Assembly: GCA_023213395.1 (NCBI GenBank)
Contig: CM041465.1
Coordinates: 146,265,741 to 146,329,740, forward strand
Origin: Cycas panzhihuaensis
Lineage: Eukaryota > Cycadophyta
Reading direction: 5' to 3'
Length of the DNA: 64,000 bases
Below are positions 11,640 to 24,190 of the stretch, one piece after another. The position numbers were made by a program, and so were the translations under genes. Under the pieces are notes generated by a model. That model did not search any database. It worked only from the letters and a program-made list of their open reading frames with translations, and was not told the DNA's origin. Position 1 is the first letter of the stretch. Each line of letters starts with the position of its first letter.

Positions 11640-11700
11640 AAACTAAAATGTCTTAGCTTACAAAATTTGGACTGAATACATATCCATTTGTTTGCATATT
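11640..11700 (-). pseudogene. gypsy-2 gag zinc knuckle remnant
   Basis: The minus strand reads C-I-K-Y-A-N-K-W-I-C-I-Q-S-K-F-C-K. It aligns with the gypsy-1 knuckle (C-I-Q-C-x-K-K-W-T-P). The second Cys is Tyr, as a TGT-to-TAT change would give. RNA-binding function is lost. Confidence 0.55.
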
Positions 11701-12886
11701 TAATACATAAGTTGGCTTCTCAATGTCTAGTGACTTCTACTAGTAGAACCTAAAGGAAGTTAGGTAGTCAATTCATTACTAATGTTGAGCTTAGGGCTAG
11801 GGTTGAGTGATAAGAATCATCTAAAGTCTACTGTGGTTGGTATAACAAGGTGTGACATAAAAATATGGAGTCATCAATAATGAACTTTATTTCAATTGAT
11901 TTGTCCAATGATATTACCTCAAAAAGAGTGGTTAGATGGTGTGTTTTGAGGTACATATAGATTCACTCCTTAAATCTTGATGTAATTATCCCAATGAGAG
12001 TGTCCTGGTTGAAGTTTTGAGAAACTTCGTTCTAGAGTTCTTAAAATTCATATGCATACATTTGAGTAAAACTGGTTTATTATAAGCATGTGAGATTATT
12101 AAAGAAGGAATAATCCCAAGTATCCTCATTCAAAGAAATAAGTATAGAATGAGTTCCATGTGAATACATTTAGATTTTCTTATTTCCACTAATAAAATTA
12201 ATGATGTCCTTTGCTTCTTAAATAGATGGAATATAACGTAAGATTTTTGGCTAAAGTCATAGGGTAAATGTCAAAATATGATTCAAGTTTATTGTTCTAG
12301 CTATGAGAAGAATCATTATTTAATTTTGGACCAAATATTAAAATGATGGTTTTAAGGTGTTGGTGATTCTACTAGTGAGAGAGTAGTAGTGGTAGAGGTG
12401 GTGGAGAGCTATTGCTTAAAGTGGAGGGTGAGGGCATATTAGAAATTTTGGTGGAGTGTTTTAGGAGCTTATCAAATAGTTTTGTGATGTTAACTTTTAA
12501 GGAGGTATATTAGGTCTCTAAGGATAACATCTAATCTTCTTATGTAGGAAGAGCCACTGAACAAATAAAGTAATCAATGTAGAGAATTAGATTAGAAGAA
12601 TGAGGACTAGAGAAGAAGAAACTATTTTAAAGAAAAAGGGACTACATGAGACAAAGAAGATTAAAGAGCTAACGATTGATATAGAAATATATAAGAGGGA
12701 AGAAGGGTGTCTATACCTATTAACATCTTAATTATAAAAAAAGAATTTGTGTGGGGTGTTCGTAGACTATTTTTTCTAAAACTTATATAAGAAATTCACT
12801 TAGTATACTATGATGAGCATGATATTCTTATCAATATTATATAAGAAAAAATGTGTATTAAATTTGACCATGGAGCCCATAGGTAT

Positions 12887-13173
12887 TGGGGTTAATATTT
12901 ATTTCTCTCTAATTAAGTGTGCACAATAATTAATGACATCATGAGACTTCCATAGCTGACTTCAAGTATTTGAGCTATCAGGTACCTATTTTTTTATTAT
13001 TTTTTAAATTCTAAAAGTGTCGATTGATGGCATGTTTCCTCCCAATATCTTGATTATAAATAAAAGGTCTCTAACCCAATGGTGTTTTTGAACTCTACCT
13101 TTATTTTAGATTATTATTAATATTTTGTTATGGCAATCTTATAGTTGTTCTGCTCTGTCCTTGTTATCCTTCA
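12887..13173 (+). repeat. copia-A 5' LTR
   Basis: The repeat runs TGGGGTTAAT to ATCCTTCA and aligns along its full length with 19679-19965. A PBS follows two bases after its end. Confidence 0.88.
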
Positions 13174-13175
13174 TT

Positions 13176-13190
13176 TGGTATCAGAGTTAC
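13176..13190 (+). other. copia-A primer-binding site
   Basis: TGGTATCAGAGTTAC matches the initiator tRNA-Met 3' complement for its first 11 bases. Confidence 0.88.
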
Positions 13191-15746
13191 AATTAGTTTT
13201 AGAGCATGTTACATATTATGACAAACCTAGAATTCAATTATTTGATTATATTTACCTTATTTTTCAATAGTTTCATATAGTTTATATTGAAATATTATTT
13301 GTATATGCATAATATTGGCTTGTATACTTAATACACTCAATATTTTTATAGTTTTTTGTGATAATTTTAGACAGATATAGCCTAGTAGTGATTTGAATCA
13401 ATTATATATAAGTTTTATTTAAAATATTTTCATATTTTATTTAGTTCTCAATTGATTTTTAAGGATTTTTTAGGTTAGTGATCTTTGGCAGGTTGGTGCA
13501 CCTCCATCATTGAGTGGAACTATATCAAGTGACTACTTGTTTTAATCATCATCGAACCCTCTTTATACTAGATCAAACAATTCTAAAAACTATTATTTCT
13601 ACATTAAGAAATCTCTCCTAGAAGCTAGTCTACTACTTTGCCATGCTAAAACCCATTGTTCCTTGGTTAAAATCAAATAAATTTACTTCATTTCTCTCTG
13701 TTTCACCCTGTAATAGGGTCACATGCCTACTACTAGCTAGTTGAGACTCTCTTTGATAGATTTCAATCTCTGTTTTGGCTGTATGAACTCTCCGCAGCCT
13801 GTGCACCTAAAAATATTTCAAACTCTCTATACCTTTTCTACAAGTAATGGAATCTCATAAAATTTGAGAAGAATATTTATTGAAGGGATCTAATTATCTC
13901 TATAAAATCTCATCTCAATTGATTTAATCTATAATGAGTTTATATGATCTGAACAATCACGACTGTATGCCCTTATTAAAGTATGTTTTTCTTTGTTTTC
14001 TCTCTATGAGCTATTATATCTAGTGAAATTTTGTAGAGACCTTTGTATTTGTAGAGAAATCCTTTCTCTAAAATTTCATGATGATCTAATGAGTATTCAT
14101 TGAGTTTCAAGTGATCGTAATCTCATCTCTGCGCGCGTAGACATAACCTTCTTTGTATGATTAAAAAATATGATTCTTGTCATTTATTTTTTATAAAGTC
14201 TAATTAAATTTAATCATATTTGATAAAAATTGAAGTATAGCCTCCATTAATCTTAGCCCTCGGTCACTTTTAGCCTTCACATAACCTCATTTCACTATTT
14301 TTTAAGGGGCAAACCTAAAAAATTATTAGTTATTTCTAAATATTTTAGATTTAGGAAGATTAAACTCCATTTGATAATCTTTGAAGTCTGCTAGCCCCTT
14401 TCCAAGCTAATGACAGGTTACATTCGATAGCCAAGTGACCAAGGGCTCTATTTCAAAGGGGTTTAAGGTCCCTCTTTTAATTTTTCTAGCCATAAGTGAT
14501 AAGCTTCATTGTTTTATTGATATCTCCCTAACTAGGAGTCTATTTTTTGAACGGTTGGATCTGTTGGAAAGATGACTCAGTATTCTACTAATTGAAGCTA
14601 ATTTCATACTAATTTGAAGCTATTTTGTAGGTGTTTTAGGATGCTAAAGTTATCCCTTCTATTTGATCCTAGTTTAAGATTTTTTCATCATTTTAAAGTA
14701 ATTTATTAACTTTATTGAAGGATATTCATATTATATTGATATACTAACATGTTCTAAAAGATTTCACTTTTAAATTTAAGACTTATATATGATTTTGGGC
14801 TTAATTTATGTAGATTAACCCCTTGGAGAAGAAGAAAAATATTTAGATAATATCTTGTAAATAAAGAGATTTCTAACCCTTAATTTACTTTATTTTAAGC
14901 TTTTTATTTCATTTTAATTCATTTACAACTCATTCTATTTCATTTTAAAGCTCATTTAAAGCTCTTTTTATTTTATTTAAAGGTCATTTTATTTCATTTT
15001 TAAAGCTCATTCAAAACTTATTTTATTGTATTTTAGAGCTCATTTTATTATATTTTATAGCTCATTTATTTCATTTAAAAACTTATTTCATCTCATATTT
15101 ATTTTATTTAAAAGCTTATTTCATTTCATTTCTTGTTATATTTTTTAAGTTATTTTTAATTTCTATTAAAAGGAACCTTTACTTATTAATAAGAGCATAT
15201 CTAAATTCAATTCTTACATTAAAAAAATAAATTCCTAAATGAACAACCCTTTTTCCAACCTTGTAAGAGGAAGGGTTAAGACCCTTGAAGTTATCACCCT
15301 ACACACATATTTGGTGGACTCTAAGTTGTTGAGGAAGCCATTAACTATTAGGTGTACATGGTGGCAGGATGATATGGAGTACTCTATCTTGTTTGGAGTT
15401 TGGGGACTCAGCTAGACCGAAGGGGTGAGTGCCTTGGTTGTAAAGCTTTCATCACTATATTTGTTGCTAGGCATAAGTCTGATATAGGTGGATCAATAGA
15501 TTAGGAGGGTCTTGTACCTTCCTAGTAACTCATATACTAAGGTATATAGAGTATAATACTCACATACTAGTATATTGGGTCCTTAATTTGCCACTTGTGG
15601 ATAGGTGCCACTAGATAGGATAGTAATCGAAAGCTTCCCTTGGAGACCCAAAAACATACAACCTAGCAACCTTCGAGGTAATATGATATATTATTTTTAA
15701 AACTATCCTTAGGGGGACATTTGAATAGACTTATTTTTGAAATATA
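13191..15746 (+). other. copia-A leader (untranslated), with degenerate repeats
   Basis: There is no coding signal in 2.5 kb between PBS and gag. A degenerate array at about 14880-15150 repeats a unit of roughly 20-30 bases built on TTTATTTCATTTTAAAGCTCAT. The rest is unique-looking AT-rich sequence. Long leaders occur in several plant copia lineages; a regulatory role here is not evident. Confidence 0.6.
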
Positions 15747-16913
15747 ATGGCTATAAACTTTGGTAATATGATCATCCATAAGTTTGATGGATTAAATTTC
15801 TTGAATTACAGTAGGAGGATAAGACCTATCTTCATAGCTAAAGATATATATGATATTGTAGAGACAAGATATATAGAAGTTGGTCAGAATGCTACTTCAA
15901 CATAACTATAAACTTATAAAGAATGTGTAAAAAAGGATAATGAAGAATTAGCATTAATATTTTGTGCCTTAGAATATCATATTTTCCTAAGAGTTAATGA
16001 AGTATCAAAATCCAAAAAAACATGGGATACAATATAACTTACCTATAAAGGAGTAGCCTCATCAAAACTACAAATATTAAGGAATAAAGTTGAGAACATA
16101 AGGATGTCAGCAATGAGACCATTAATGAGTTTATAATAAAAATTTAAGATCTTGTAAACTAAATCAAATCTCTTGGGAAATACTTACTAAATAAAGTGTT
16201 GGGAATGAATACTTAGGTGTGTTTATAAAATTAAAAGGTTTGAAATAATAGCCATAAGTATAGAGATATCTAAGGACTAAAGCACCTTGAAGATAGAACA
16301 ATTGAGTGCTATGTCGATGGCTATTAAAAAAAAGAAGAGCACTAATGAATCCTTAGAATATACCTTTATAAAAAAGGTTAAAATCAAATCTAATACCCAA
16401 GTTGAAAGCTTAAGGACAAGGAATCAATCCCTAATGGGGAGAATTAGGAATCCAAGATAAGATTCATACCAAAATCAACATCCTAAATACCAAGCTTCTC
16501 ATTAAAGGAATCAAGGATCTAATAAAAAATACCCAAGTCAAAATAGATATCAAAGCTAAGAAAGATTTCAAGAAGTTAGCTAATGTTATTACAATTGCCA
16601 AGGCCAAAGCAATTTTCAAAGGCCCAATTTAAATTATCTAAGCAATAGACAAAGAGACAATCGAGACCCATATTTAGAAAGGGAAAGGATACCTTCTATG
16701 GATAGAGGAGCCTCTAGAAGTAGAAGCATAAGTCAAAGAGGAAGGGATCCTATCCATTGCATATATTATCACAAGGTTGGCCATACTAAAGATATATGTT
16801 TTGCCAAAAATGGCCCTCCAACAAGAGGAAGTACAAATATGGTCATTGAAAATAGAGAAGATAATCGCCTATTTTTATTAAGTTTTGTTGCCTATGAAGA
16901 AGAAGATTATTAG
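15747..16913 (+). pseudogene. copia-A gag
   Basis: It starts MAINFGNMIIHKFDGLNF at the first ATG after the leader. The FDG-N-Y/F-x-W/Y opening and the later KTWDTI-LTYKG segment (about 16015-16050) are typical of copia capsid (UBN2 family). Stops follow within 55 codons (TAA). The zinc knuckle near 16755-16800 reads C-I-Y-Y-H-K-V-G-H-T-K-D-I-C, with the second Cys changed to Tyr (TGT to TAT), so one zinc ligand is gone. The final 71 codons (16698-16913) are open and include the knuckle. Confidence 0.8.
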
Positions 16914-16940
16914 TACATAGACTTTAAATGCTCCACATAT

Positions 16941-18195
16941 ATGACATATAAGGAAGGGATATTCCAAACTATTGACAAGACCCAAAAAGGAAAAATCATA
17001 TTTGGGGGTGATACATTTTATGAATCTAATGGAAGGGGTAAAGTCATCATCATAACAAACTCAAGAGAAAATAGATATCTTAATGATCTTCATGTTCCAA
17101 CTCTTAAGAAGAACCTCTTATATATGGGACAGATGATGGAATAAGACTATAAGGTCATGTATAATAATAGTGAATGTTCCATTAGGGACAAAAGAAAAAA
17201 CAAAGCTATTGTTACCAAAGGAAAGATGACTAATGATAGACTCTTCAAGTTAGTCATAACCCCTTTAGATAATTATGTATTGAAGACAACAACCAAGATA
17301 GATAGTGATATGTGGTATAAAAGGTTTGGCCACTTAAACTATGAAAGCCTAGCCCTCATGAAAAGGATGAATATTGTTGAAGGTCTACCCCAAATTGAAG
17401 CTGATAAGGACCATATATGAGAGATGTCTCCTAGGTAAATAACATAGAGAGAGCTTTCTTAATGGAAGCTATATAGCTAAGGGGCCACTTTAATTAATTT
17501 ATATAGATCTTTATGGTCCAATAGGTGTCCAATCTCTAGTAGGAGAAAAATATTTCCTTACTTTTATTGATGATTATATAAGGAAGACATGGGTCCATTT
17601 CTTAAAATTTAGATTAGATGACTTTCAATACTTTGTGGACTTCAAAACCTTTATGGAGAAGTAGAGTGGCCACAAAATACTTTTCCTAAGATCAGATAAT
17701 GAAGGAGAGTTTATTTCTAATGAGTTTAATACCTATTATACCTACCATGGCATTATAAGATAATATACAAATTCCTACACACCACAACATAATGGGGTAT
17801 TTGAACATAAGAACCACACCATAGTTGAAATGGCCAGGTGCATGCTTAAGGATAAGAAACTTGAATATGAATTTTGGGTAGAAGCTGTCCATACTATAAT
17901 ATATCTCCTTAATAGGTGTACCACCAAAGCCCTTAGGTGGATGACACTTGAAGAAGCATAGATAGGTCATAAACCTAGCATTCACCACTTGAGATTATTT
18001 GGATGCCTATATTTTACCCATATTCCAGAATATAAAAGGACTAAACTTGATCATAAGAGCATAAAGTACATATTTATTGGGTATAGTGATGTGTCAAAAT
18101 CCTATAAGGTATATGATACAAAGGAAAGAAAGGTTATTATTAGCAGAGATGTTGTATTCAAGGAAGATGACTTCTATCAACTAGCTTGTATCTAA
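16941..18195 (+). pseudogene. copia-A protease remnant and integrase
   Basis: The stretch 16941-17144 corresponds to the protease/pre-integrase segment; no intact D-S/T-G-A active site is seen. The stretch 17157-17420 is the GAG-pre-integrase domain with MWYKRFGHLNYESLALM. The integrase core follows at 17460-17990: FIDDYIRKTWVHFLK, then the second catalytic segment R-S-D-N-E-G-E-F, and PQHNGVFEHKN, which carries the Glu. The open tail 17989-18195 has FGCLYFTHIPE and YIFIGYSD, the usual C-terminal end. Stops interrupt at about ten places. Confidence 0.8.
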
Positions 18196-18329
18196 GATAA
18201 AGGCAAAAATATTTTGATTAACTTTGATTGAACTCCAAAGCCCACATATGTGTCGCCTAGATTAGACCCAAGGACAAGTGATGAGGGAACCTCCACTCAA
18301 TCTTAAAGGTTTTCTAAATGGGTCCAAAG

Positions 18330-19560
18330 AGGCTATGACTTACATAAGGCTAAACTTTTTGCTAAGGGCTATATACAAAGAGAAGGCATTGACTATAATA
18401 AAACCTTTGCACCTATTGCTAGAATGGAGAGCCCAAAAAGGTTGGGATATTCACTAAATAGATATCAAAAGTACCTTTCTCAATGGTTACATTAAAGAAA
18501 AAATATATATTCAACAACCAAAAGGTTTTCAAGTCTAGGGGGGAAGAGAATAAAGTGTATAAACATAAAAAGGTACTTTATGGTTTAAAACAAGCACCTA
18601 GAGCATGGTACTATAGGATAGATAAGTGTTTCAGATATCAAGGATTTGAAAGAACCCAATCAGATCCAAACCTATATATCAAAATTAAGGGAGACCCCAT
18701 ATTAATTGTGGGACTTTATGTTGACAATTTGATCTATACAAGAAATGACTCTCATATTTCCCAAAAGTTTAAGGATGACATATACAAGGAGTTTGAAATG
18801 ATAGACTTGGGGCTAATGCATTACTTTCTAGGATTGGAAGTATGGGAAGATGATGATGGCATCTTTATTTTCCAAAGGAAATATACCTTGGACTTAGTCC
18901 AAAAGTTTAAGATAAGTGACTATAAAGTTTTAGCCATACCAACATAAGTTGGAATCAAACTATCTAAACTTGATGATTTTGCTCCTATTAATCTTACATT
19001 ATATAGACAATTGATTAGAAGCTTAATTTATTTGACCTCAACACAATAAGATATTATGCATATAGTTAGTGTTGTATCAAGGTTTATGTTAGATCCTAAC
19101 ACTATACATTGGTAAGTAGCTAAACAAATGTTAAGGTATCTAAAAGGCATGACAAACTATAGGTTATATTACAAACCTTCATCAAATTTTAGGTTGATCA
19201 GGTATACAGATTTAGATTGGGCAGGTGATGTTGATGATAGAAAATCTACATCTAGATACTCTTTTAGGTTAGGTTCAACCTCTATAGCATGGAGTACCAA
19301 AAAGTAAAATACCATCTTCTGGTCTATAGCTGAAGTAGAATACAAGGCAATAGTGTTAGGTGCATGTGAAATAGTTTTTCTACATCATTTACTTTATAAT
19401 CTCCAAATAAAATAGGATTGCCCTACTAAAATATGGTGTGATAATTAGAGTACTATTAATATGACATATAATTTCATTTTCCATGGAAGGACTAATACAT
19501 CGAAACATAATATTACTTCATACGAGAACTTGTTCAAGCAAGATAAATAGAATTAGTTTA
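18330..19560 (+). pseudogene. copia-A reverse transcriptase and RNase H
   Basis: The open part 18483-18947 includes YGLKQAPRAWYYRID and the polymerase active site Y-V-D-N (about 18716-18730), where the second Asp is Asn. The copia hallmark DLGLMHYFLGLEV follows. RNase H runs from about 19010 to 19560 with VAKQMLRYLKGMTNY, DLDWAGDVDDRKSTS and the SIAEVEYKA segment. Trp and Gln codons are replaced by stops in several places. The Asp-to-Asn change alone would abolish polymerisation. Confidence 0.82.
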
Positions 19561-19678
19561 TTACAATATAGAAGATCAGGCAATAGATATATTTATAAAA
19601 GTACTTAGGAAAGTTAAATTCCACAAATTCATAAATAAGCTTGGAGTTATATGAAATGATCATTATAGAAGAGATTAT

Positions 19679-19965
19679 TGGGGTTAATGTTTATTTCTCT
19701 CTAATTAAGTATGCATAATGATTAATGATGCTACAGGACTGCCATAGCCAACTTCAGTTGTTCAAGCCACCAGGTATATATTTTTAAATTATTTTTTGAA
19801 TTCTAAAGATGTTAGTTGATGGTGGGTTCCCTCCTAACATTCTGATTATAAATAAGAGGTCTCTAACCTAATGGTATTTTTGAACACCACCTTTATTTTG
19901 AATTATTGTTAATATTTTTCTATGGAAATCTTATAGTTGTTATGATTTGTCCCCACTATCCTTTA
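19679..19965 (+). repeat. copia-A 3' LTR
   Basis: Partner of 12887-13173 with equal length (287 bp). The preceding polypurine tract is weak (AGAAGAGATTA). Confidence 0.88.
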
Positions 19966-20510
19966 ATGGGATGCCTTTATGTTATTTTTACCTAAAAGTA
20001 TGGATTAAAACTGATTTAGTAAAAAATAATGGGCATGATAACCCTATCATAATAAGATATGTGAAAAATAAAGGTTAAAACATTTTTTAAGATATATTTT
20101 TAGGTAGATTATGGGAAAAAGTTTAGATTATAAAAAAATGATATTTATTGAAGTAATCCTATAGATGGCAGTTCACTTAAGTGTTATTATAACACCAAAA
20201 AATAAAGCTTAGACCACCAATATAGGATAGGATTTAATTTCAATTCAATTCAAGGTTTATTTGGTCTATAGGTCCTTTGATATACTTCTAATTTATTAAT
20301 AGTAAATCAGTCCACTATCTAAGGGCACTAACTATGGAGGATTAACATACATGTAGTCATGGTATCCATGTATGAGGTCTATGTAAAGAGTGTTTTGTTA
20401 GCACTAACCACTAATCAATATACTATAGGTTATATGATAAATAGTTTTCTAATTCTAGGATTTAAATAATCTTAAGGGCTCTTCTCATATATTGAAGGAT
20501 ATAATATTTG
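19966..20510 (-). mobile_element. gypsy-2 leader fragment
   Basis: This is a continuation of gypsy-2 after the copia-A insertion. The block 20320-20510 matches the gypsy-1 leader at 6770-6965 in the same orientation. The match stops at about 20510, some 370 bp before the 5' LTR would be expected, and integrase of gypsy-F begins at once. The 5' LTR of gypsy-2 is therefore missing. Confidence 0.6.
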
Positions 20511-20514
20511 CTTA

Positions 20515-21541
20515 TGTGGTCTTTTTCTTGTTGTTCTATTTGCCTATAACACTGAGTGAATCCATTCTGCCTAATCTATTCATCTTTCATTATAAATTTT
20601 AGACAATGCCACTTTTAAGATTTTATTTATATTTTCTACCTATCCATTCACTTAGGGATAGTGCATAGAGGATTTAGAATGATGAATCATAAAATCCTTT
20701 GTAAGATGTTTTATAGTTTGATTCAAAAAATTGCTTCCTTAAAAAAAGAGAATTTCTAATGGGTAGCTAAATTGAATGATAATTATTTCATATAAAAATC
20801 AAACTATACTTTGAACGTCATATGTCTTCATTAGTTTTTCTTTAGTCCACTTGGTCAGGAAGTCCATGGCCACTAAAATATATCTTACATTTGTTCATGT
20901 GGCTAGTGGGCTAATGGGTCTAATGAAATCTGACCCCATATTTTTTGAATGGGGCATGAGTTAGAATGGGATGTAAAGGCATGAGATGATTTTTTGATGG
21001 CTTACCCAACTATTGACATACATCACAACTACAAATACATTTTTCTATATCTTTGAACAAAGTAGGCTACCAAAACCTAGCTAATAAGATCTTTTTGATA
21101 GTAAGTTTAACACCCTAGTGCTTTGTTGTGATACTTTTATGGGCTTCGTAGATAACAACATCTACCTCATGTTCCATTATGCATCTTCTCAAAACATGGT
21201 ATGGTCCTAATTTATATAACATCCATTGAATTAGTTGAAATGGGAAAAATTTTTGAATGAAACTTTACCACTCTACTCATTCCATTCCCAATGGTGTCTA
21301 TCTTATGGCTAAATATTATGCAATGTCCTTATACCATTTAGGTACTACCTTAATAAAAAATAAATTTGCATCTAGAAAATCATTTAGAATCCTTGTAGCA
21401 AGTTCTCCTTCCTCTTCTCTTAATAATAGATCTAGAATTATATGCTTATCTCTTTTTCTAACTATAATTTAAAAATTGAGTTCATGAAATAACATCAATA
21501 ATCTACTAATTCTTCCTTGGAAAATAGGTTTATTAACTAGA
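20515..21541 (-). pseudogene. gypsy-F integrase (3' part of element)
   Basis: Reading the minus strand from 21541: end of RNase H and linker (LNDFLDANLFFIKVVPKWYKDIA), the HHCC zinc-binding part with V-M-Y-V-N-S-W-V near 21000, and the core (about 20970-20820) with a G-x-D-F-I start and a PTSHMNKC-like stretch. VENINKILKVALSKIYNER (about 20665-20605) follows, then A-E-W-I-H-S-V-L-stop-A-N-R. This style is that of non-chromoviral (Tat/Athila-like) plant gypsy elements. It ends abruptly at about 20515. Stops and frameshifts are many. Confidence 0.7.
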
Positions 21542-21929
21542 TACTATATCTTAGAGATCTAACCCCTAACTTACCTTCTCTTATATTCTCTTATATCTTC
21601 TACTTCTTCTCTCTCTTATATCTTCTATTTCTTCTACTTCTTCCATTTTCTTAATATCCTACACACATAAGTAGAAGGTTACGTAATGGTCATTAAGCAC
21701 TATATATATTCATGTAATATCCCACATGTATAAGGAGGAGGTGGTGTAGTGAGCATAGAGTCATATATATATTTATGTAATCTTTAGAGTAGGGTATCTA
21801 AAATATCATTATTATTGCATGTAATTGGGAGGTTACCCTCTCAAAGGGTATTGCAATATAAGTGCTCTTTTGGAGTTATTTGCATGTTATGTTGGTATGA
21901 AATTATTATTAAGGAGTGGTATGCTACTA
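21542..21929 (+). repeat. gypsy-E 5' LTR
   Basis: It aligns with 27752-28112, including the TATCTTCTAC-rich start and the AAGGAGTGGTAT end. It is about 27 bp longer through a local duplication of the TCTTCTACTTCTTC stretch. Confidence 0.88.
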
Positions 21930-21931
21930 AG

Positions 21932-21944
21932 TGATATGGTAGCA
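21932..21944 (+). other. gypsy-E primer-binding site (decayed)
   Basis: TGATATGGTAGCA lies two bases after the LTR. It resembles TGGTATCAGAGCA with several changes. Its position and spacing support the call more than its sequence does. Confidence 0.55.
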
Positions 21945-22830
21945 GTTGATCCATACCTTATGGGAGAGTCAAAGGTACTAAATAAATAATTTTTTTTTTC
22001 AATCAATTTTTTCTCATCAGTACTTATTCTTATTTTATTTCTGCTTAGTTACTTTACTTTTTAAGGGGGTAAACAATACTATAATCAGGAAGCTACCCTA
22101 ACAGTGCCACCGAACAGTTTTTTTTAACATTTAGATAGAGACCCTATACTGGGGGTCTATAAATATCATGAGGATCTATTATTTTGGGCTAAGCGCACTA
22201 TGGATTTTCTGTATTTTGCGTGAAGCACTAGAGATCACACTCCTGAATCAAGCCTTCAATATAACTTAGCTATAGAATTGTGCCTCCATATATTTGTAGG
22301 TATATAGGTGGACCCCTAGATAGACCTTCTTAGTATAGGTAACCATATGAAACCTATTGACCATATGTAATTTATAGTGCACTGATAAGCGGTTAACCCT
22401 AGGAAGTTACTCTCTATGTTCCCTAGAGATGGGGTTATATGACTATAGAGTAGAGCATTTTTGTCTGTAAGTTGATACTATTTACGACTGGGATTAGTAT
22501 ATTAGAGGGACTATAAACTAGACAAGCCCATACCTAGTGTACTTGGTCAGTCTATTGGTGGTTTGTGCACACCTAGTCAGTCAGTGAGTCATTCATCATC
22601 AATTTGTTAAATATAGTATGTCTAATTAGTTTGTCATTAGTTCATACACACATAGTTAGTTGGCTAGCCAATGACCAAAAAGTAAAAAAGGAAAAAGCCA
22701 AAAAAAAAAAAAAATCCATATTGCCTCATTGTAAAACATTAGTGATAATAGTCTATAGGCATCCCATTAAATCCTTTTCATTCATATTTATCAACTAGGA
22801 TTCAACTTAGTTCATGTGAATAAATAACCC
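21945..22830 (+). other. gypsy-E leader, untranslated
   Basis: About 0.9 kb between PBS and gag with no coding signal. It includes a poly(A) run at 22700-22713. Nothing else is recognisable. Confidence 0.6.
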
Positions 22831-22862
22831 CTAAGATGAACCTAATCTAGACTCAAGATCTC

Positions 22863-23720
22863 AATGATGCTATCACACAACTTTGAGGAGATATATTATA
22901 AATCTAAAATGACTTTAATGAAAAATTTGAAGTAGTAATGTTAGAGCTCATAGCCATGAAACCTTTTAAGGAAGAAAAGATTATCTTTGATGATACTACT
23001 CACATAGGTGGCAGTCACTTCACTAAAGAAGATGAAGGTAATGATGGTAGGCACTTCTGTCTAAACTTTTTTCCCAAGGTAGAAACTAAGAAGTTTAATG
23101 GCATAGATGTACATACCTATATCACAAAAATAGAACAATACTTTTCTCTTCATCAAGTTCCAGTAGATAAGAAGATCCCTCTTACTTCTCTACACATGGA
23201 AACTGAACCCTACCAATGGTATGAATAGGTTATAAAAATAATTGGTGGGTTTAATTATCAATGGGAGGGTTTTGTTAAGGATCTTATAGCTCAATATGAT
23301 AGTACCTAGGATCATGACCACTTTAACTAGTTAGATAAAGTCAGATAGGAGGGGACTATTTCAGCTTATATAATAGAATACTAACATCTTTTCATAAGGG
23401 TTGATGATCTTTATTAGAATAAATTACTTGAGTTGTATATTAGTGGATTACAAGATGACATTAGACATGAGTTGCAACTGCTAAAACCTAATCATATCTC
23501 TACAACTATCAAATTTTTGCGATATATTAAAGCAAAAAGTAAGGTATTTGACCCCTCCCATGAATATTCCCAGAAAAATGACCATAATTTCAAGTTCATG
23601 GTGTGTAAAGAATGACTTCCCAAGAGATGGATGAGAAACGATTGAAAGGGTTATGTTTTTATTGTGACCAAAAGTGGAATAAATACCATAAGTATCCTGA
23701 ATGATGCTTATTCATAATTG
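22863..23720 (+). pseudogene. gypsy-E gag with zinc knuckle
   Basis: The open part 22938-23228 leads into the retrotransposon gag domain (KFNGIDVHTYITKIEQYF, then YQWYE before a stop that replaces Trp/Gln). The stretch 23433-23615 continues in frame with LYISGLQDDIRHELQLLKP, typical of chromovirus gag. The knuckle at about 23650-23700 reads C-F-Y-C-D-Q-K-W-N-K-Y-H-K-Y, with the last Cys now Tyr. In life the product packages RNA. At least seven stops occur. Confidence 0.8.
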
Positions 23721-23819
23721 AGGATGTCCAAGATGATGAACTAGTAGAGGAAGCCTTATTAAAGCTAGAAAATAATGATTATGACCCACCCAAGGAGGAA
23801 GAAGAAGATACTACTACTA

Positions 23820-24190
23820 TATCTGTGCATGCCCTTGCTAGAATTTTTGTCCCACAAACACTAAAAATTATTGGGTACATTAAGAAAAGGAAGGTGGCTA
23901 TCCTTATAAATTCTAGGAGAATCCACAATTTCATTAATCAGAAACTTGCTGAAGAATTTAAATGTTTTCCATATCCTGTCAAAAATTTCTACGTTATGGT
24001 GGCTAATGAAGGGACACTTACTTGTGGGAGAAAATTTGATAATATCAAGTTGTAAATGGGTGACTATCACCTCTCCACTTCTATGTATGTCATTCTTGTT
24101 AGAGTAGTTGATGTTGTATTAGGGGTACAATGGCTCAAACCACTAGGGACCATTCAATTAAATATATAAGAGCTCTTCATCTAATTTACT
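23820..24190 (+). pseudogene. gypsy-E protease
   Basis: The retropepsin segment reads KVAILINSRRIHNFINQ, where the family has a D-S-G triad after A-L-I/V. The catalytic Asp is Asn (AAT) and the Gly is Arg (AGA). Further on VILVRVVDVVLGVQWLKPLG marks the second conserved part (LG-x-W-L). Both substitutions are G-to-A changes. Self-cleavage of the polyprotein would be impossible. Confidence 0.8.

Larger units (their letters stand above)
9640..12886 (-). mobile_element. gypsy-2: Ty3/gypsy relative of gypsy-1, 3' part
   Basis: On the minus strand this segment matches gypsy-1 in order: RNase H (about 10170-9950), RT (10960-10430), gag knuckle (about 11700-11640) and leader (12700-12886). The integrase that should follow RNase H is missing beyond 9640, where the H LTR stands, so the element is truncated at its 3' end. 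Copia-A inserted at 12886/12887, and the leader continues at 19966-20510. No LTR of gypsy-2 was found. Confidence 0.75.
12887..19965 (+). mobile_element. copia-A: Ty1/copia element, complete but dead
   Basis: A 7.1-kb element with two 287-bp LTRs (12887-13173 and 19679-19965), a PBS at 13176, a long 2.5-kb leader, gag from 15747, then protease region, integrase, RT and RNase H, i.e. copia order (IN before RT). It sits inside gypsy-2. No clear 5-bp target duplication is visible (flanks GGTAT and ATGGG), so flank mutation or rearrangement is likely. LTRs agree at roughly five of six positions, making it one of the older insertions here. Confidence 0.88.

Noticed and set aside
12882-19970. 5-bp target duplication for copia-A
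   Set aside because: Flanks GGTAT and ATGGG do not match well enough; the element ends are instead set by the LTR alignment and PBS.
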